In this document: piece by piece, positions 1 through 6,382 of the stretch
Layout of the letters: each line of letters begins with the position of its first letter
How positions within the stretch are numbered: the first letter of the stretch is position 1
From: Opitutales bacterium
Lineage (GTDB): Bacteria; Verrucomicrobiota; Verrucomicrobiia; Opitutales; JAIRKQ01
Direction of reading: 5' to 3'
DNA length: 9,086 nt
NCBI GenBank assembly: GCA_029059365.1
Contig: JAIDVZ010000162.1
Coordinates: 1-9,086 of the forward strand
Notes under the pieces: model-generated
Database searches by the model: none
Seen by the model: the letters and a program-made list of their open reading frames with translations, nothing else
Told to the model about the DNA's origin: nothing
Position numbers and translations under genes: made by a program

Positions 1-1401
1 ATATTTATCCAGATTATTCAGTATATTTTCTAACTTCTCTCTAATTTGGTAATCAAGATCTATCGATTGATTCAATATGGGACGCAGTTGTTTTTCAATA
101 AAAGAATTTTTCTGCAGATAATTTTTAAGATATTTGAGCAATAGATACTGCTGGTTGACCTGATCAAACCGAGCTAAAGTTATTTTTTTTGTTAAAGAAG
201 TACTCTTTTTAAGCTCGTCTAGATATTTTGGTAGATCATCTAAGCTATTTAGCGAAATCTGGCCAATAAAGTTTTCGCCGAATGAATTTAGTATAGGGGT
301 GTATATATTGAAAGCAGCCATGTGTTGCGGATCTAAATCATGATTTGTTCGTGAGGCACATCTATCCAATGTATCTTGCACATCGTTGGTAGTCTGTAGG
401 TCTTCGTCTATTTTGTCGATTAGGAGTCTAGCAGCTTTGGTTGCGTTTGTTAATTTATTGAATTCTTTTTCTATCAATTCCTCGGAATTTTGTGCTATTT
501 TAAATTTTTCCTTTTTTAGATCATGGTCCATCCAGACAAACACATTAGGGTCTATGTCTTCTAAATTTTTTTTGAGTTCTTGGGGTGACATTTGATGCGG
601 GTTTTCTGGATCATTACAATCGACAAAGCTTAAAGTATCATCTTTAGGTTTTAATATTAGTGTCGACGATTCAGAAGCGATGTGGGATTTTTCTCGAAGA
701 AGGGCTAGTTGTACCGCTCGGTTCAAATAGTAAACATCCCGGCCTTTCAGATTTTGAGGGGGTTGCCAGCAAAATTTTACAAATCTTATTATAGGGTTGA
801 TATTTGTAACAAAATCGAGCATGATTTGAAAATCATTGACCGCTTCAAATTCTTCCGAAATTTTATCAACTAATTGAGATTCGCTTATTGTCGAAGCAAG
901 GCCAAAGATTCCAGTACTAAGATCAAGGGTGATGGTTATAGCAATGCCTATTAGTGATGATATGGCTATCGCTAGCATGATTATTTCACCTGTTGCAAGT
1001 GCCGGTATAAAAATTAAAGCCGCAGTAAATAAAATTGCACCGGCGATGCTAGCAATATCCATGATGATGTACTGTTTCCTCCGGCGATCGTGTATGATAG
1101 TCTCCGGCCCAGGTATGGTATTGATCTCTTCGATCAAATCAGCTTTATTGCTATCCAGTGTACTATTTCTGTTAAGTACTATAGGTTGATCTCCTTGTCC
1201 ATTCGTCTCGGGCAAATTTTCTGTTGCATTCCGGTCAGTAATTTCGTCTGGGTTTGGGAAGTTATTCGGCTGAGGGTTGTGAAATTCATGTGATGTATGG
1301 TCAGTGGGTGCTGCCGGTGGAGTTACAGGATTTTGGGGATTTAAGATGGTATTTGGATGTTGGTTATTTGTTCCCTGGGTACTTGGAAGAAAAGTCGACA
1401 T
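1..1401 (-). CDS. Inc-like two-helix membrane protein, C-terminus cut by window edge
   Basis: An uninterrupted frame of 467 codons runs from ATG at 1401 to base 1 without a stop, so the C-terminus lies outside the window. Residues 1-100 are rich in Pro, Asn, Gln and Thr and look disordered. A basic patch (DRRRK, 105-109) precedes two hydrophobic helices at about 111-133 and 139-160, separated by a short turn (ATGE). Residues 170-467 are soluble, mostly charged and probably helical. This is the layout of chlamydial Inc proteins, which are type III secreted and inserted in the vacuole membrane; that role is inference from layout only. No Sec signal peptide is seen. The promoter-like TTGACG-16-TAAAAT ends six bases before the ATG, so the message may be leaderless; no Shine-Dalgarno sequence is visible and the next in-frame Met is residue 114. 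Not recognised as a named family. Confidence 0.85.
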   Translation of the reverse strand, partial: MSTFLPSTQGTNNQHPNTILNPQNPVTPPAAPTDHTSHEFHNPQPNNFPNPDEITDRNATENLPETNGQGDQPIVLNRNSTLDSNKADLIEEINTIPGPETIIHDRRRKQYIIMDIASIAGAILFTAALIFIPALATGEIIMLAIAISSLIGIAITITLDLSTGIFGLASTISESQLVDKISEEFEAVNDFQIMLDFVTNINPIIRFVKFCWQPPQNLKGRDVYYLNRAVQLALLREKSHIASESSTLILKPKDDTLSFVDCNDPENPHQMSPQELKKNLEDIDPNVFVWMDHDLKKEKFKIAQNSEELIEKEFNKLTNATKAARLLIDKIDEDLQTTNDVQDTLDRCASRTNHDLDPQHMAAFNIYTPILNSFGENFIGQISLNSLDDLPKYLDELKKSTSLTKKITLARFDQVNQQYLLLKYLKNYLQKNSFIEKQLRPILNQSIDLDYQIREKLENILNNLDKY

Positions 1402-1407
1402 GCCACG

Positions 1408-1490
1408 ATTTTATTTTTTCGTCCGAGATCGTCAATAAAGATGTTTTGGTGAAAAATTTTTCAAAATTGTAATGTGCAATTTTTACGAAG
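1408..1490 (-). promoter_or_regulatory. Upstream element and promoter of the gene at 1-1401 (copy 1 of 5)
   Basis: Read on the minus strand, GTAAAAATTG (from 1486) is followed by GAAAAATTTTTCACCAAAACAT and then TTGACG (1435-1430). A 16-bp spacer and TAAAAT (1413-1408) follow. The -10 ends six bases before the ATG, so the transcript would be essentially leaderless. The similarity to the other four copies is clear by eye. Confidence 0.65.
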
Positions 1491-1642
1491 ATTTAGCTAT
1501 TGGATTGGCCAAATTTTCGTTTTTATTAAATTTTTTCGTTATTGAAAGCGTCTTTTGGTGTGAAGTGAACACTCTTAGGCGTGTAAGGGCATTGCAAAAG
1601 ATCTTGGTGATAAAAAAAGAAAACAAGACAAAAAACTGGAGC

Positions 1643-2068
1643 TCAAACCTTAGTGTGTTTTTTCCTAGGTTTGATGTAGTAGCCAATATTAATATCTTGC
1701 TCCGATTGTTCCTCTTCGCTTTTTCTTTTACAACCGATAATTTTGGAAAATTTTAACATTGACCAGATAAATCTTCTCATAGATGCGAGTGTGGCAATAA
1801 TGCCGGCTATTGGGATGATACCAGTGGAGGTAATTATAGTTGGAATGTTTCCCGCTGAAACCACCGTTGACGTATTTCGTTCCATGTCAAATCGTTGTTG
1901 ACGATTTATATAAACATTTTTAGCAGATTTTTTGATAGTAGACTTTGTGGATTGCGTGACATCGCTGTATCGATCGTTCTTAGGATTATCTCCTGCTTCT
2001 TGGTCAGGCTGCGCCGCTATCGGCATCGTTAGCGGCACTCCATAGAAAAATCTGTGATTCCTAAGCAT
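1643..2068 (-). CDS. Small hydrophobic-core protein with basic tail, unknown function
   Basis: Up to 141 residues. The N-terminal part (1-65) is polar and basic. Residues 68-95 are hydrophobic but rich in Gly and Pro; after a break (MRR, 97-99) a second hydrophobic stretch reaches about 112. The tail is charged, with an acidic run (SEEEQSEQD) followed by a very basic end (KPRKKHTK). It could be a small or degraded member of the Inc-like set, since it sits in the same tandem array behind a copy of the same upstream element. The start is uncertain. A consensus promoter (TTGACA-16-TATAAT) would begin transcription only a few bases before ATG 2068, whereas Met15 (ATG at 2026) has GGAG eleven bases upstream and gives a 127-residue product. 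No homologue recognised. Confidence 0.65.
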   Translation of the reverse strand: MLRNHRFFYGVPLTMPIAAQPDQEAGDNPKNDRYSDVTQSTKSTIKKSAKNVYINRQQRFDMERNTSTVVSAGNIPTIITSTGIIPIAGIIATLASMRRFIWSMLKFSKIIGCKRKSEEEQSEQDINIGYYIKPRKKHTKV

Positions 2069-2078
2069 AACCTCGGGT

Positions 2079-2181
2079 ATTATACCAACTCCTCAAACCG
2101 TGTCAAGAATCATGTGTCAATTTTAAGAAAAAATTTCCCGAATATTATGTTCTTTAATTTTTACAAAAACAAAGTAAAAAT
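2079..2181 (-). promoter_or_regulatory. Upstream element and consensus promoter of the gene at 1643-2068 (copy 2 of 5)
   Basis: TTGACA (2106-2101), a 16-bp spacer and TATAAT (2084-2079) match sigma-70 consensus at all twelve positions. Upstream lies GTAAAAAT (ending near 2157) and an AAATTTTTTC block; a further ATTTTTAC half-site at 2181-2174 makes an inverted pair with it. A second TTGACA lies a little upstream of the first. This is the most divergent of the five copies but has the best promoter. Confidence 0.65.
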
Positions 2182-2454
2182 TTGCTAAAATCCACTTTAT
2201 TGCGCAAACCTTCCTCTTCAAAAAACTTAAGAATGGACGATGCGAAAATGAGGATTTTAAATTGAATTATTTCCAATAAAACCTCTGAAAATAGTAAATG
2301 CAGCTGAGCAAATGAAAATTTTTTTCATAAACGATATGGTCGGATCGGTACAGCTTTACGTAATCCTGAAGATTGTGTTGCCATGATGATTGTGTGACAA
2401 TTCTAGCTGACATTATATCAAAAACATTAAAAAAGTGAATATTTTGTGCAAAGT
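2182..2454. other. Gene-free stretch between two Inc-like genes
   Basis: With the promoter element at 2079-2181 this makes a gap of 386 bases. Apart from an AT-only near-palindrome (ATGAAAA/TTTTCAT, 2312-2328) I see no gene, RNA or GC-rich terminator. Confidence 0.6.
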
Positions 2455-3216
2455 TTATTTCTCATTTTCCTCCCAATAGGGATCACTTTCGTTGGTATTG
2501 AGACCGTTGTTTGGATTGTTGTCGTCTGTTACTTCAGGCATATCTTCCCATTGCGGATAATCGTCCGACCCCTGAGCATTTAGCGTATTTTGACTGGTGG
2601 TCGATGAGAAATAATTTTCGGAAGGGTTTGCGTTGGGATAATCTTCTAGCGCTGTATATAAACCATCTAATAACTCAGGATTGTCAGGAAAATCGTTGCC
2701 TTTGCCTGTATTATTTTTGGCACTTGTGCCGGTTGGTTGAAATGAATTTTCCCATTCTGAATAATTTTCCCATTTTCCCCATATTGGATCAGATGGCAAA
2801 TTTAAAGGGCTTTCGAATTGATTGTTATTTTTATCCTCAGATGTATCTTCTGTGGCGGCAGCTTCTTGATTTTCCTGTTGGATTTGGTGAAACGCTGCGG
2901 TAACTACGATTCCGATTATTGATCCAAGCAAAAACACGGCTGCACTTATGAACATTGGTATCATTACAGCAGGAACCGATATGAATATTGCACCTACTGC
3001 TATCGTGGCCGCCATTAGCATGAGTGATACTCCTGTGGTAACAATGCTTATAATTTTTGCTTTTCTCGCACCTATAGCGATATTCGAAAACGATGAAGTG
3101 CCGACTTTCCCCTCAATTAACGAAGTGAGTTCAGATTTCAAATTTCTAAAATTTAAGAATCTAATTTTTGAGTCTCCCGCTGGCTGAGGACTTGAATTAT
3201 TTTCTACCTGAGACAT
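2455..3216 (-). CDS. Inc-like two-helix membrane protein with acidic, Trp-rich tail
   Basis: 253 residues. A polar N-terminus (1-50) leads to two adjacent hydrophobic helices at about 55-80 and 84-109, joined by a short turn around Val-Pro-Ala. The C-terminal half (112-253) is strongly acidic and Asn/Ser-rich, probably disordered, and carries recurring aromatic-acidic motifs: SDPIWGKWE (142-150), YSEWEN (152-157), DDYPQWEDMPE (218-228) and SDPYWEE (244-250). These look like repeated short linear motifs on an exposed tail. The start has a good ribosome site, GAAAGGG eight bases before the ATG. The upstream element is present and ends in TTGACT, but no convincing -10 box lies at the usual distance. 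By layout it is an Inc-like, possibly type III secreted, vacuole-membrane protein. Function unknown; family not recognised. Confidence 0.88.
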   Translation of the reverse strand: MSQVENNSSPQPAGDSKIRFLNFRNLKSELTSLIEGKVGTSSFSNIAIGARKAKIISIVTTGVSLMLMAATIAVGAIFISVPAVMIPMFISAAVFLLGSIIGIVVTAAFHQIQQENQEAAATEDTSEDKNNNQFESPLNLPSDPIWGKWENYSEWENSFQPTGTSAKNNTGKGNDFPDNPELLDGLYTALEDYPNANPSENYFSSTTSQNTLNAQGSDDYPQWEDMPEVTDDNNPNNGLNTNESDPYWEENEK

Positions 3217-3254
3217 TTTTGAGACCCTTTCAAGGGGTATGTTCTTTTAAAGTA

Positions 3255-3316
3255 AGTCAAGATTAATGCAATGTTTGGTAAAAAATTTCTCAAAAAGAAA
3301 GATGGTTTTTACAAAG
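3255..3316 (-). promoter_or_regulatory. Upstream element of the gene at 2455-3216 (copy 3 of 5)
   Basis: On the minus strand it runs from GTAAAAACC (3312) through TTTTTGAGAAATTTTTTAC and CAAACATTGCATTAATC to TTGACT (3260-3255). It is nearly identical to the copy before the gene at 3365. Unlike copies 1, 2 and 5, no good -10 hexamer lies 16-18 bases beyond TTGACT. Transcription may therefore use another start, for example TTGAGA-17-TGCATT inside the element. Confidence 0.6.
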
Positions 3317-3364
3317 GTTGGATACTTAACGGAGCGGCATAATACACAAAATCAGATAGAAAAT

Positions 3365-4300
3365 TTATTGGCCATAATTTTTATCATTCAGAAGCTTCTC
3401 TTCTGGATCATCGAACGGGTTTGTTCCTCCTGATTGCCGAATATCATCGCGATTTTCGTTTGATTTTGTTTGCCCTTGTAGAAGATAGCCTAATTCCACT
3501 ATCCTGTTCTGTATCTTTGTTTTTTGTAATTTAATATCGGCAGTTTCATGCCTGGATTCCTGAGCCCGTTCGCCTTGAACTAAGCCTAATATCTGCCTTA
3601 CAACGCCCTCCCTTACATTTTGATCTTCAGAGGATATATCATCTAGCGCGCGTATGCGTAGCACGAACGAGTGTTTTGCTTCCGTTGATAAATTTTTTTC
3701 TGCCAGTTGTAGCATCTTTTGTGCTATGGTATAGCAAAACGCTTCATTGTTACTTAGTGCCTTCAAATAAGAGTCCAGTTGTTCCACATTGTTTGTGTTT
3801 TTTTTATTAAAAGATGCCCAAATGGTATTTAAATTCTTATTAGCTTCATCGATTTGGGTCTGAAATTTGTTTGATTGAAACTCTTTTGTTTTTTGGTTTA
3901 TTTTTTCCCGTAATTCAGGCAACTTCGTGTCCCTGCAAAATTCAAAGTCTGTAGCTACCTTATCATCGCATACACACGAAACTATATTAGCCATTGACGC
4001 CAATATCCCGACGGTAAGAGCGGCACATAAAATCGGCAACGAAAATGATAAAGTAATGCCAATAATTAAAGTGCATATTCCTGCGATTCCCAAGATTATG
4101 CTCGTATTAAAAAGTGCAATCGTTGCCTTTTTATACTTTAGTTCGGTGCTTGATAGCTCTCTATCTCTACCTTCTGCGTTTTCGAAAAAAGTTTTCCCTG
4201 GGTTAGCCACAGCGGAGATGAATTTTTGTAAACCGGTGGTTTCAAGATTACCCTGATTAATCTGATCTGAGGGTTTATCTGGATCGAAATTCATACTCAT
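3365..4300 (-). CDS. Inc-like two-helix membrane protein with C-terminal NPF motif
   Basis: 311 residues. A soluble N-terminus (1-58) precedes hydrophobic helices at about 60-83 and 87-110. These are followed by a long polar, mainly helical domain (115-280) and a short disordered tail. The tail contains NPFDDPEE (294-301), an NPF followed by acidic residues, which is the ligand type of eukaryotic EH domains. The segment DISSEDQNVREG (221-232) matches DICSEDSNTVQNG in the next gene upstream, and the preceding helices share Asn, Leu and Phe spacing, so the two are paralogues. Two in-frame ATG codons lie six bases apart (M1, M3); GAAAGG sits five bases before the first and eleven before the second. 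Role in host interaction is inferred from layout and motif only. Confidence 0.88.
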   Translation of the reverse strand: MSMNFDPDKPSDQINQGNLETTGLQKFISAVANPGKTFFENAEGRDRELSSTELKYKKATIALFNTSIILGIAGICTLIIGITLSFSLPILCAALTVGILASMANIVSCVCDDKVATDFEFCRDTKLPELREKINQKTKEFQSNKFQTQIDEANKNLNTIWASFNKKNTNNVEQLDSYLKALSNNEAFCYTIAQKMLQLAEKNLSTEAKHSFVLRIRALDDISSEDQNVREGVVRQILGLVQGERAQESRHETADIKLQKTKIQNRIVELGYLLQGQTKSNENRDDIRQSGGTNPFDDPEEKLLNDKNYGQ

Positions 4301-4311
4301 AGCAACCTTTC

Positions 4312-4393
4312 AGGATACCCCTTGGGAAATGTCAAGATTAATGTAATGTTTGGTAAAAATTTTTTCAAAAAAGAATTGATGATTTTTACAAAA
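4312..4393 (-). promoter_or_regulatory. Upstream element of the gene at 3365-4300 (copy 4 of 5), short G tract
   Basis: On the minus strand, GTAAAAATC (4389) and AAAAATTTTTAC form an inverted pair with 8-bp arms 21 bp apart, followed by CAAACATTACATTAATC and TTGACA (4335-4330). TATCCT (4317-4312) follows after only 12 bp, which include four G. That spacing is too short for a normal promoter and is exactly five bases less than in copy 5, the difference lying in the G run. Confidence 0.6.
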
Positions 4394-4691
4394 ATTGAGG
4401 ATATGCCAGGACTACATGCTCTCAATGCAATGTCCAGGTCTTAACGGTTAGGGGGATCGAGATGCGATAAAGCGTAGTTGGGCAGTGTGTCGATAGACGA
4501 GAGAGGTCATATTTAAATTAAAAGCTTCGTGCATATGGTACCTGAGTGCCGTCGCATTCGATGATCGATGTCAGATATTTTAATAAATTTTTTGTTTTTG
4601 CAATCTAATTGCGATCTAGTTATGTCGCGGCTAGATTCATGGACTAATTTTATTCATCAAAGAGTTGAGTCTGTATAGTATCAATGTTTTG
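4394..4691. other. Gene-free stretch downstream of the gene at 4692-5618
   Basis: Together with the element at 4312-4393 this gap is 391 bases. It is less AT-rich between about 4400 and 4560 than the rest of the intergenic DNA. I see no coding frame of note, only the 11-bp tandem repeat; a decayed gene remnant is possible but not shown. Confidence 0.5.
4600..4621. repeat. Two-unit 11-bp tandem repeat
   Basis: GCAATCTAATT (4600-4610) is followed directly by GCGATCTAGTT (4611-4621), differing at two positions. It lies in the gene-free stretch between two Inc-like genes. No function is evident. Confidence 0.5.
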
Positions 4692-5618
4692 TTACAGACG
4701 TGACAGCGTGTCTTTGTTCTGGTTAATATTTCTTGCAGTGGTATCGATTTGTTGCTCAATTATTTCGATATTATCTGTAATTTTTGAAATTTTACTTTGT
4801 TGGGATCCACCGTTCTCTTTTTGTAGAATTTTGTCTAACCCCAATGCTGCTTTTATGCCATTTTGAACCGTATTCGAATCTTCGGAGCATATATCGTTTA
4901 AATAGTCAGGAGGTGTTATTGGTTCAATGGAATTTCGCATGAATTGTTGTGCGGATTGTTGTGCCTGTTCTTGCATGGATAATACACCAAGTTCCACTTT
5001 TACTATGGATAGGAGGAATATTGTATTTTTACTTAAGATTTCGATGGCTTGGTTGATCGCATCTTTGTTGATGCCATCTGAGTTTTGTAGAGCAGTTTTA
5101 ATTTTTTCCAAATTTTGTTTGGCTTCTTCGGTATGTGTTTCCGTTTGTTGGTCGCTGTATGCCTGCTTCTCCAAAGAAGAAGTTTTATTTAAAATTTGCT
5201 TCATGTTTGGATTTTTGGACCACTGCTCCCAAAACGGATATTGAAGTTGACGACGACGTTTCTCTATTTGTTGTGCTCTATGGTAGGCTATTGAGATGCA
5301 TGTGATGGCTGTTGTTAAGGCTGCAGCTGCTACGCCGGCTAGCGCGATAGCGGTTATCACCGGCCATGCAGCGTGGATGAATATTAATAAAAAGGCTATG
5401 CTCGCAGCTACGCCTGCAGTATATATAGCAATGTTGAACGTGACAGAAGCTGTTTTTTTTAATTTTAATGGGACAAATAGGTATTTTTCTGTGATAGAAT
5501 CTGTGATTGTTTTGCCAACGTTTAATGATTTAATACCTTCTTTAAATACCTCTTTCAACGAAAAGTCGCTAAAAATACCTGTCGAATCTGAGAGATTGTC
5601 CAAATTTGCTTTACTCAT
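4692..5618 (-). CDS. Inc-like two-helix membrane protein, paralogue of the gene at 3365-4300
   Basis: 308 residues. After a polar N-terminus (1-57) come two Ala/Ile-rich hydrophobic helices at about 58-82 and 86-112, with a short Trp-Pro turn. A basic stop (KRRR, 120-123) follows, then an aromatic patch (YPFWEQW, 127-133). Residues 140-308 are polar and helical with Gln-rich coiled-coil character. The segment DICSEDSNTVQNG (242-254) matches the paralogue encoded at 3365-4300. GAGAGG lies five bases before the ATG. The promoter-like TTGACA-17-TATCCT directly upstream has a spacer containing nine consecutive G, so expression may switch by slippage. It is the first gene of the minus-strand array and diverges from the SpoIIAA-like gene. 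Inc-like by layout; exact function unknown. Confidence 0.88.
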   Translation of the reverse strand: MSKANLDNLSDSTGIFSDFSLKEVFKEGIKSLNVGKTITDSITEKYLFVPLKLKKTASVTFNIAIYTAGVAASIAFLLIFIHAAWPVITAIALAGVAAAALTTAITCISIAYHRAQQIEKRRRQLQYPFWEQWSKNPNMKQILNKTSSLEKQAYSDQQTETHTEEAKQNLEKIKTALQNSDGINKDAINQAIEILSKNTIFLLSIVKVELGVLSMQEQAQQSAQQFMRNSIEPITPPDYLNDICSEDSNTVQNGIKAALGLDKILQKENGGSQQSKISKITDNIEIIEQQIDTTARNINQNKDTLSRL

Positions 5619-5629
5619 AGTAACCTCTC

Positions 5630-5716
5630 AGGATACCCCCCCCCTCGAGGAATGTCAAGATTAATGCAGTTTTTAGTAAAAATTTTTTAAAGGAACAAAT
5701 GATAATTTTTACGAAA
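5630..5716 (-). promoter_or_regulatory. Upstream element and poly-G promoter of the gene at 4692-5618 (copy 5 of 5)
   Basis: On the minus strand, GTAAAAATTATC (5712) and AAAAAATTTTTAC are followed by TGCATTAATC and TTGACA (5658-5653). A 17-bp spacer and TATCCT (5635-5630) follow. The spacer contains nine G (5644-5636). The spacing is ideal at G9. The start would lie only about five bases before the ATG, close to the GAGAGG ribosome site, so a start further upstream inside the element cannot be excluded. Confidence 0.6.
5636..5644. repeat. Homopolymer tract, nine C on plus strand (G on minus)
   Basis: A G9 run in an otherwise AT-rich region, placed between the -35-like and -10-like boxes of the gene at 4692-5618. 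Homopolymers of this kind are prone to slipped-strand length change. The equivalent run before the gene at 3365-4300 is four bases (4318-4321). Confidence 0.9.
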
Positions 5717-5953
5717 ATTGAACAAATTACATTCTCAAGCTGAGATATTAATGTGAGGTCTGCAGGACGTTATCTGCAAAGTTTGGGATGCTTCAAGGAT
5801 ATTTTTTTCGAGCTGAATATGGGAGTGCAGGAGATGTGCACTGTGAAACCTAACCACAAAAACTAGGTTTTGGTTTGCCGTCTATTTTTGTGGTTTGTTT
5901 AAAAAAATTTTTCTTTATGAAATTTGGAAAGATAGTATTTTTCGGGGTGATCT
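5717..5953. other. Divergent intergenic region between the Inc-like array and the SpoIIAA-like/folC pair
   Basis: This is the remainder of a 335-base gap. It must contain the promoter of the plus-strand pair, but no convincing -35/-10 pair was found; TAGTAT at about 5933 is the best -10 candidate. It holds the hairpins described at 5824-5895. Confidence 0.5.
5846..5895. other. Two mutually exclusive hairpins upstream of the SpoIIAA-like gene
   Basis: AACCACAAAAA (5852-5862) pairs perfectly with TTTTTGTGGTT (5885-5895), an 11-bp stem with a 22-base loop. Alternatively AAACC/AACC (5846-5850, 5852-5855) pair with GGTT/GGTTT (5866-5869, 5872-5876). Both use AACC at 5852-5855, so they exclude each other. 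A 6-bp hairpin AGTGCA/TGCACT (5824-5842) lies just before. Whether the region is transcribed is not known; it could be a leader control element or a protein-binding site. Confidence 0.4.
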
Positions 5954-6382
5954 ATGCACCATATCCGGAAATTATCATCAGGAAACGTCATTGTTATGAC
6001 TTTATCTGGTAAATTGACGCGCTCAGATTACGCAGAGATAGTGCCGTTTTTAGCGAAGTTTATAAAAAAATATAAAAAAATTCGTTTATTGGTGGAGCTG
6101 GATAATTTCGAAGGTTGGGCAGCAAATACGACACTCGATGATATCGTGTTTATTTTTCGTTATGGATTTCATATCGAGAAAATCGCTTTTTTGGTGCATG
6201 GCAAGCAAGACCAATTGGTGGTGCTGCTTGACCGGCCGTTTGGACGTGCCCTTGGCAAGAATGTAAAATATTTTCATTACACCTCCAGGGGTGACGCGTG
6301 GGAGTGGATAACAAATGGCGCAACCGCGGTTGTCGATCAAACATTCCCGGTAAATAAGGGTTCCGAAGATGGTGGACAGTAA
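5954..6382 (+). CDS. SpoIIAA-like (STAS/SEC14 domain) protein
   Basis: 142 residues, covering one whole SpoIIAA-like domain. Family features in order: the opening strand with GNVIVMTLSGKLTRSDY (10-26); the strand and loop KKIRLLVELDNFEGW (41-55); the helix and strand FHIEKIAFLVHG (72-83); and the closing KYFHYTSRGDAWEWI (105-119), typical of the end of this fold. Cytosolic, no membrane segment. Members of the family are small stand-alone proteins, some thought to bind lipids or act as regulators, and the molecular role is generally unknown. The ribosome site is strong (GGGGTGA, three bases before the ATG). Its last 14 bases overlap the folC start, implying translational coupling, although no functional link to folate is known to me. 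The 20-residue tail after the domain is poorly conserved-looking. Confidence 0.85.
   Translation: MHHIRKLSSGNVIVMTLSGKLTRSDYAEIVPFLAKFIKKYKKIRLLVELDNFEGWAANTTLDDIVFIFRYGFHIEKIAFLVHGKQDQLVVLLDRPFGRALGKNVKYFHYTSRGDAWEWITNGATAVVDQTFPVNKGSEDGGQ

Noticed and set aside
2312..2328. ATGAAAA/TTTTCAT near-palindrome
   Set aside because: Only A/T-rich arms with a three-base loop, more than 100 bases after the nearest stop; too weak to call a terminator.
2408..2425. TATAAT on the minus strand downstream of the gene at 2455-3216
   Set aside because: No -35-like hexamer at 16-18 bases upstream and no gene placed to use it; expected by chance in AT-rich DNA.
2948..3187. Plus-strand hydrophobic frame opposite the Inc-like helices, and similar frames at 929-1189, 3927-4256 and 5296-5664
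   Set aside because: They are antisense shadows of the minus-strand transmembrane segments, lack ribosome sites, and the minus-strand frames are longer and better structured.
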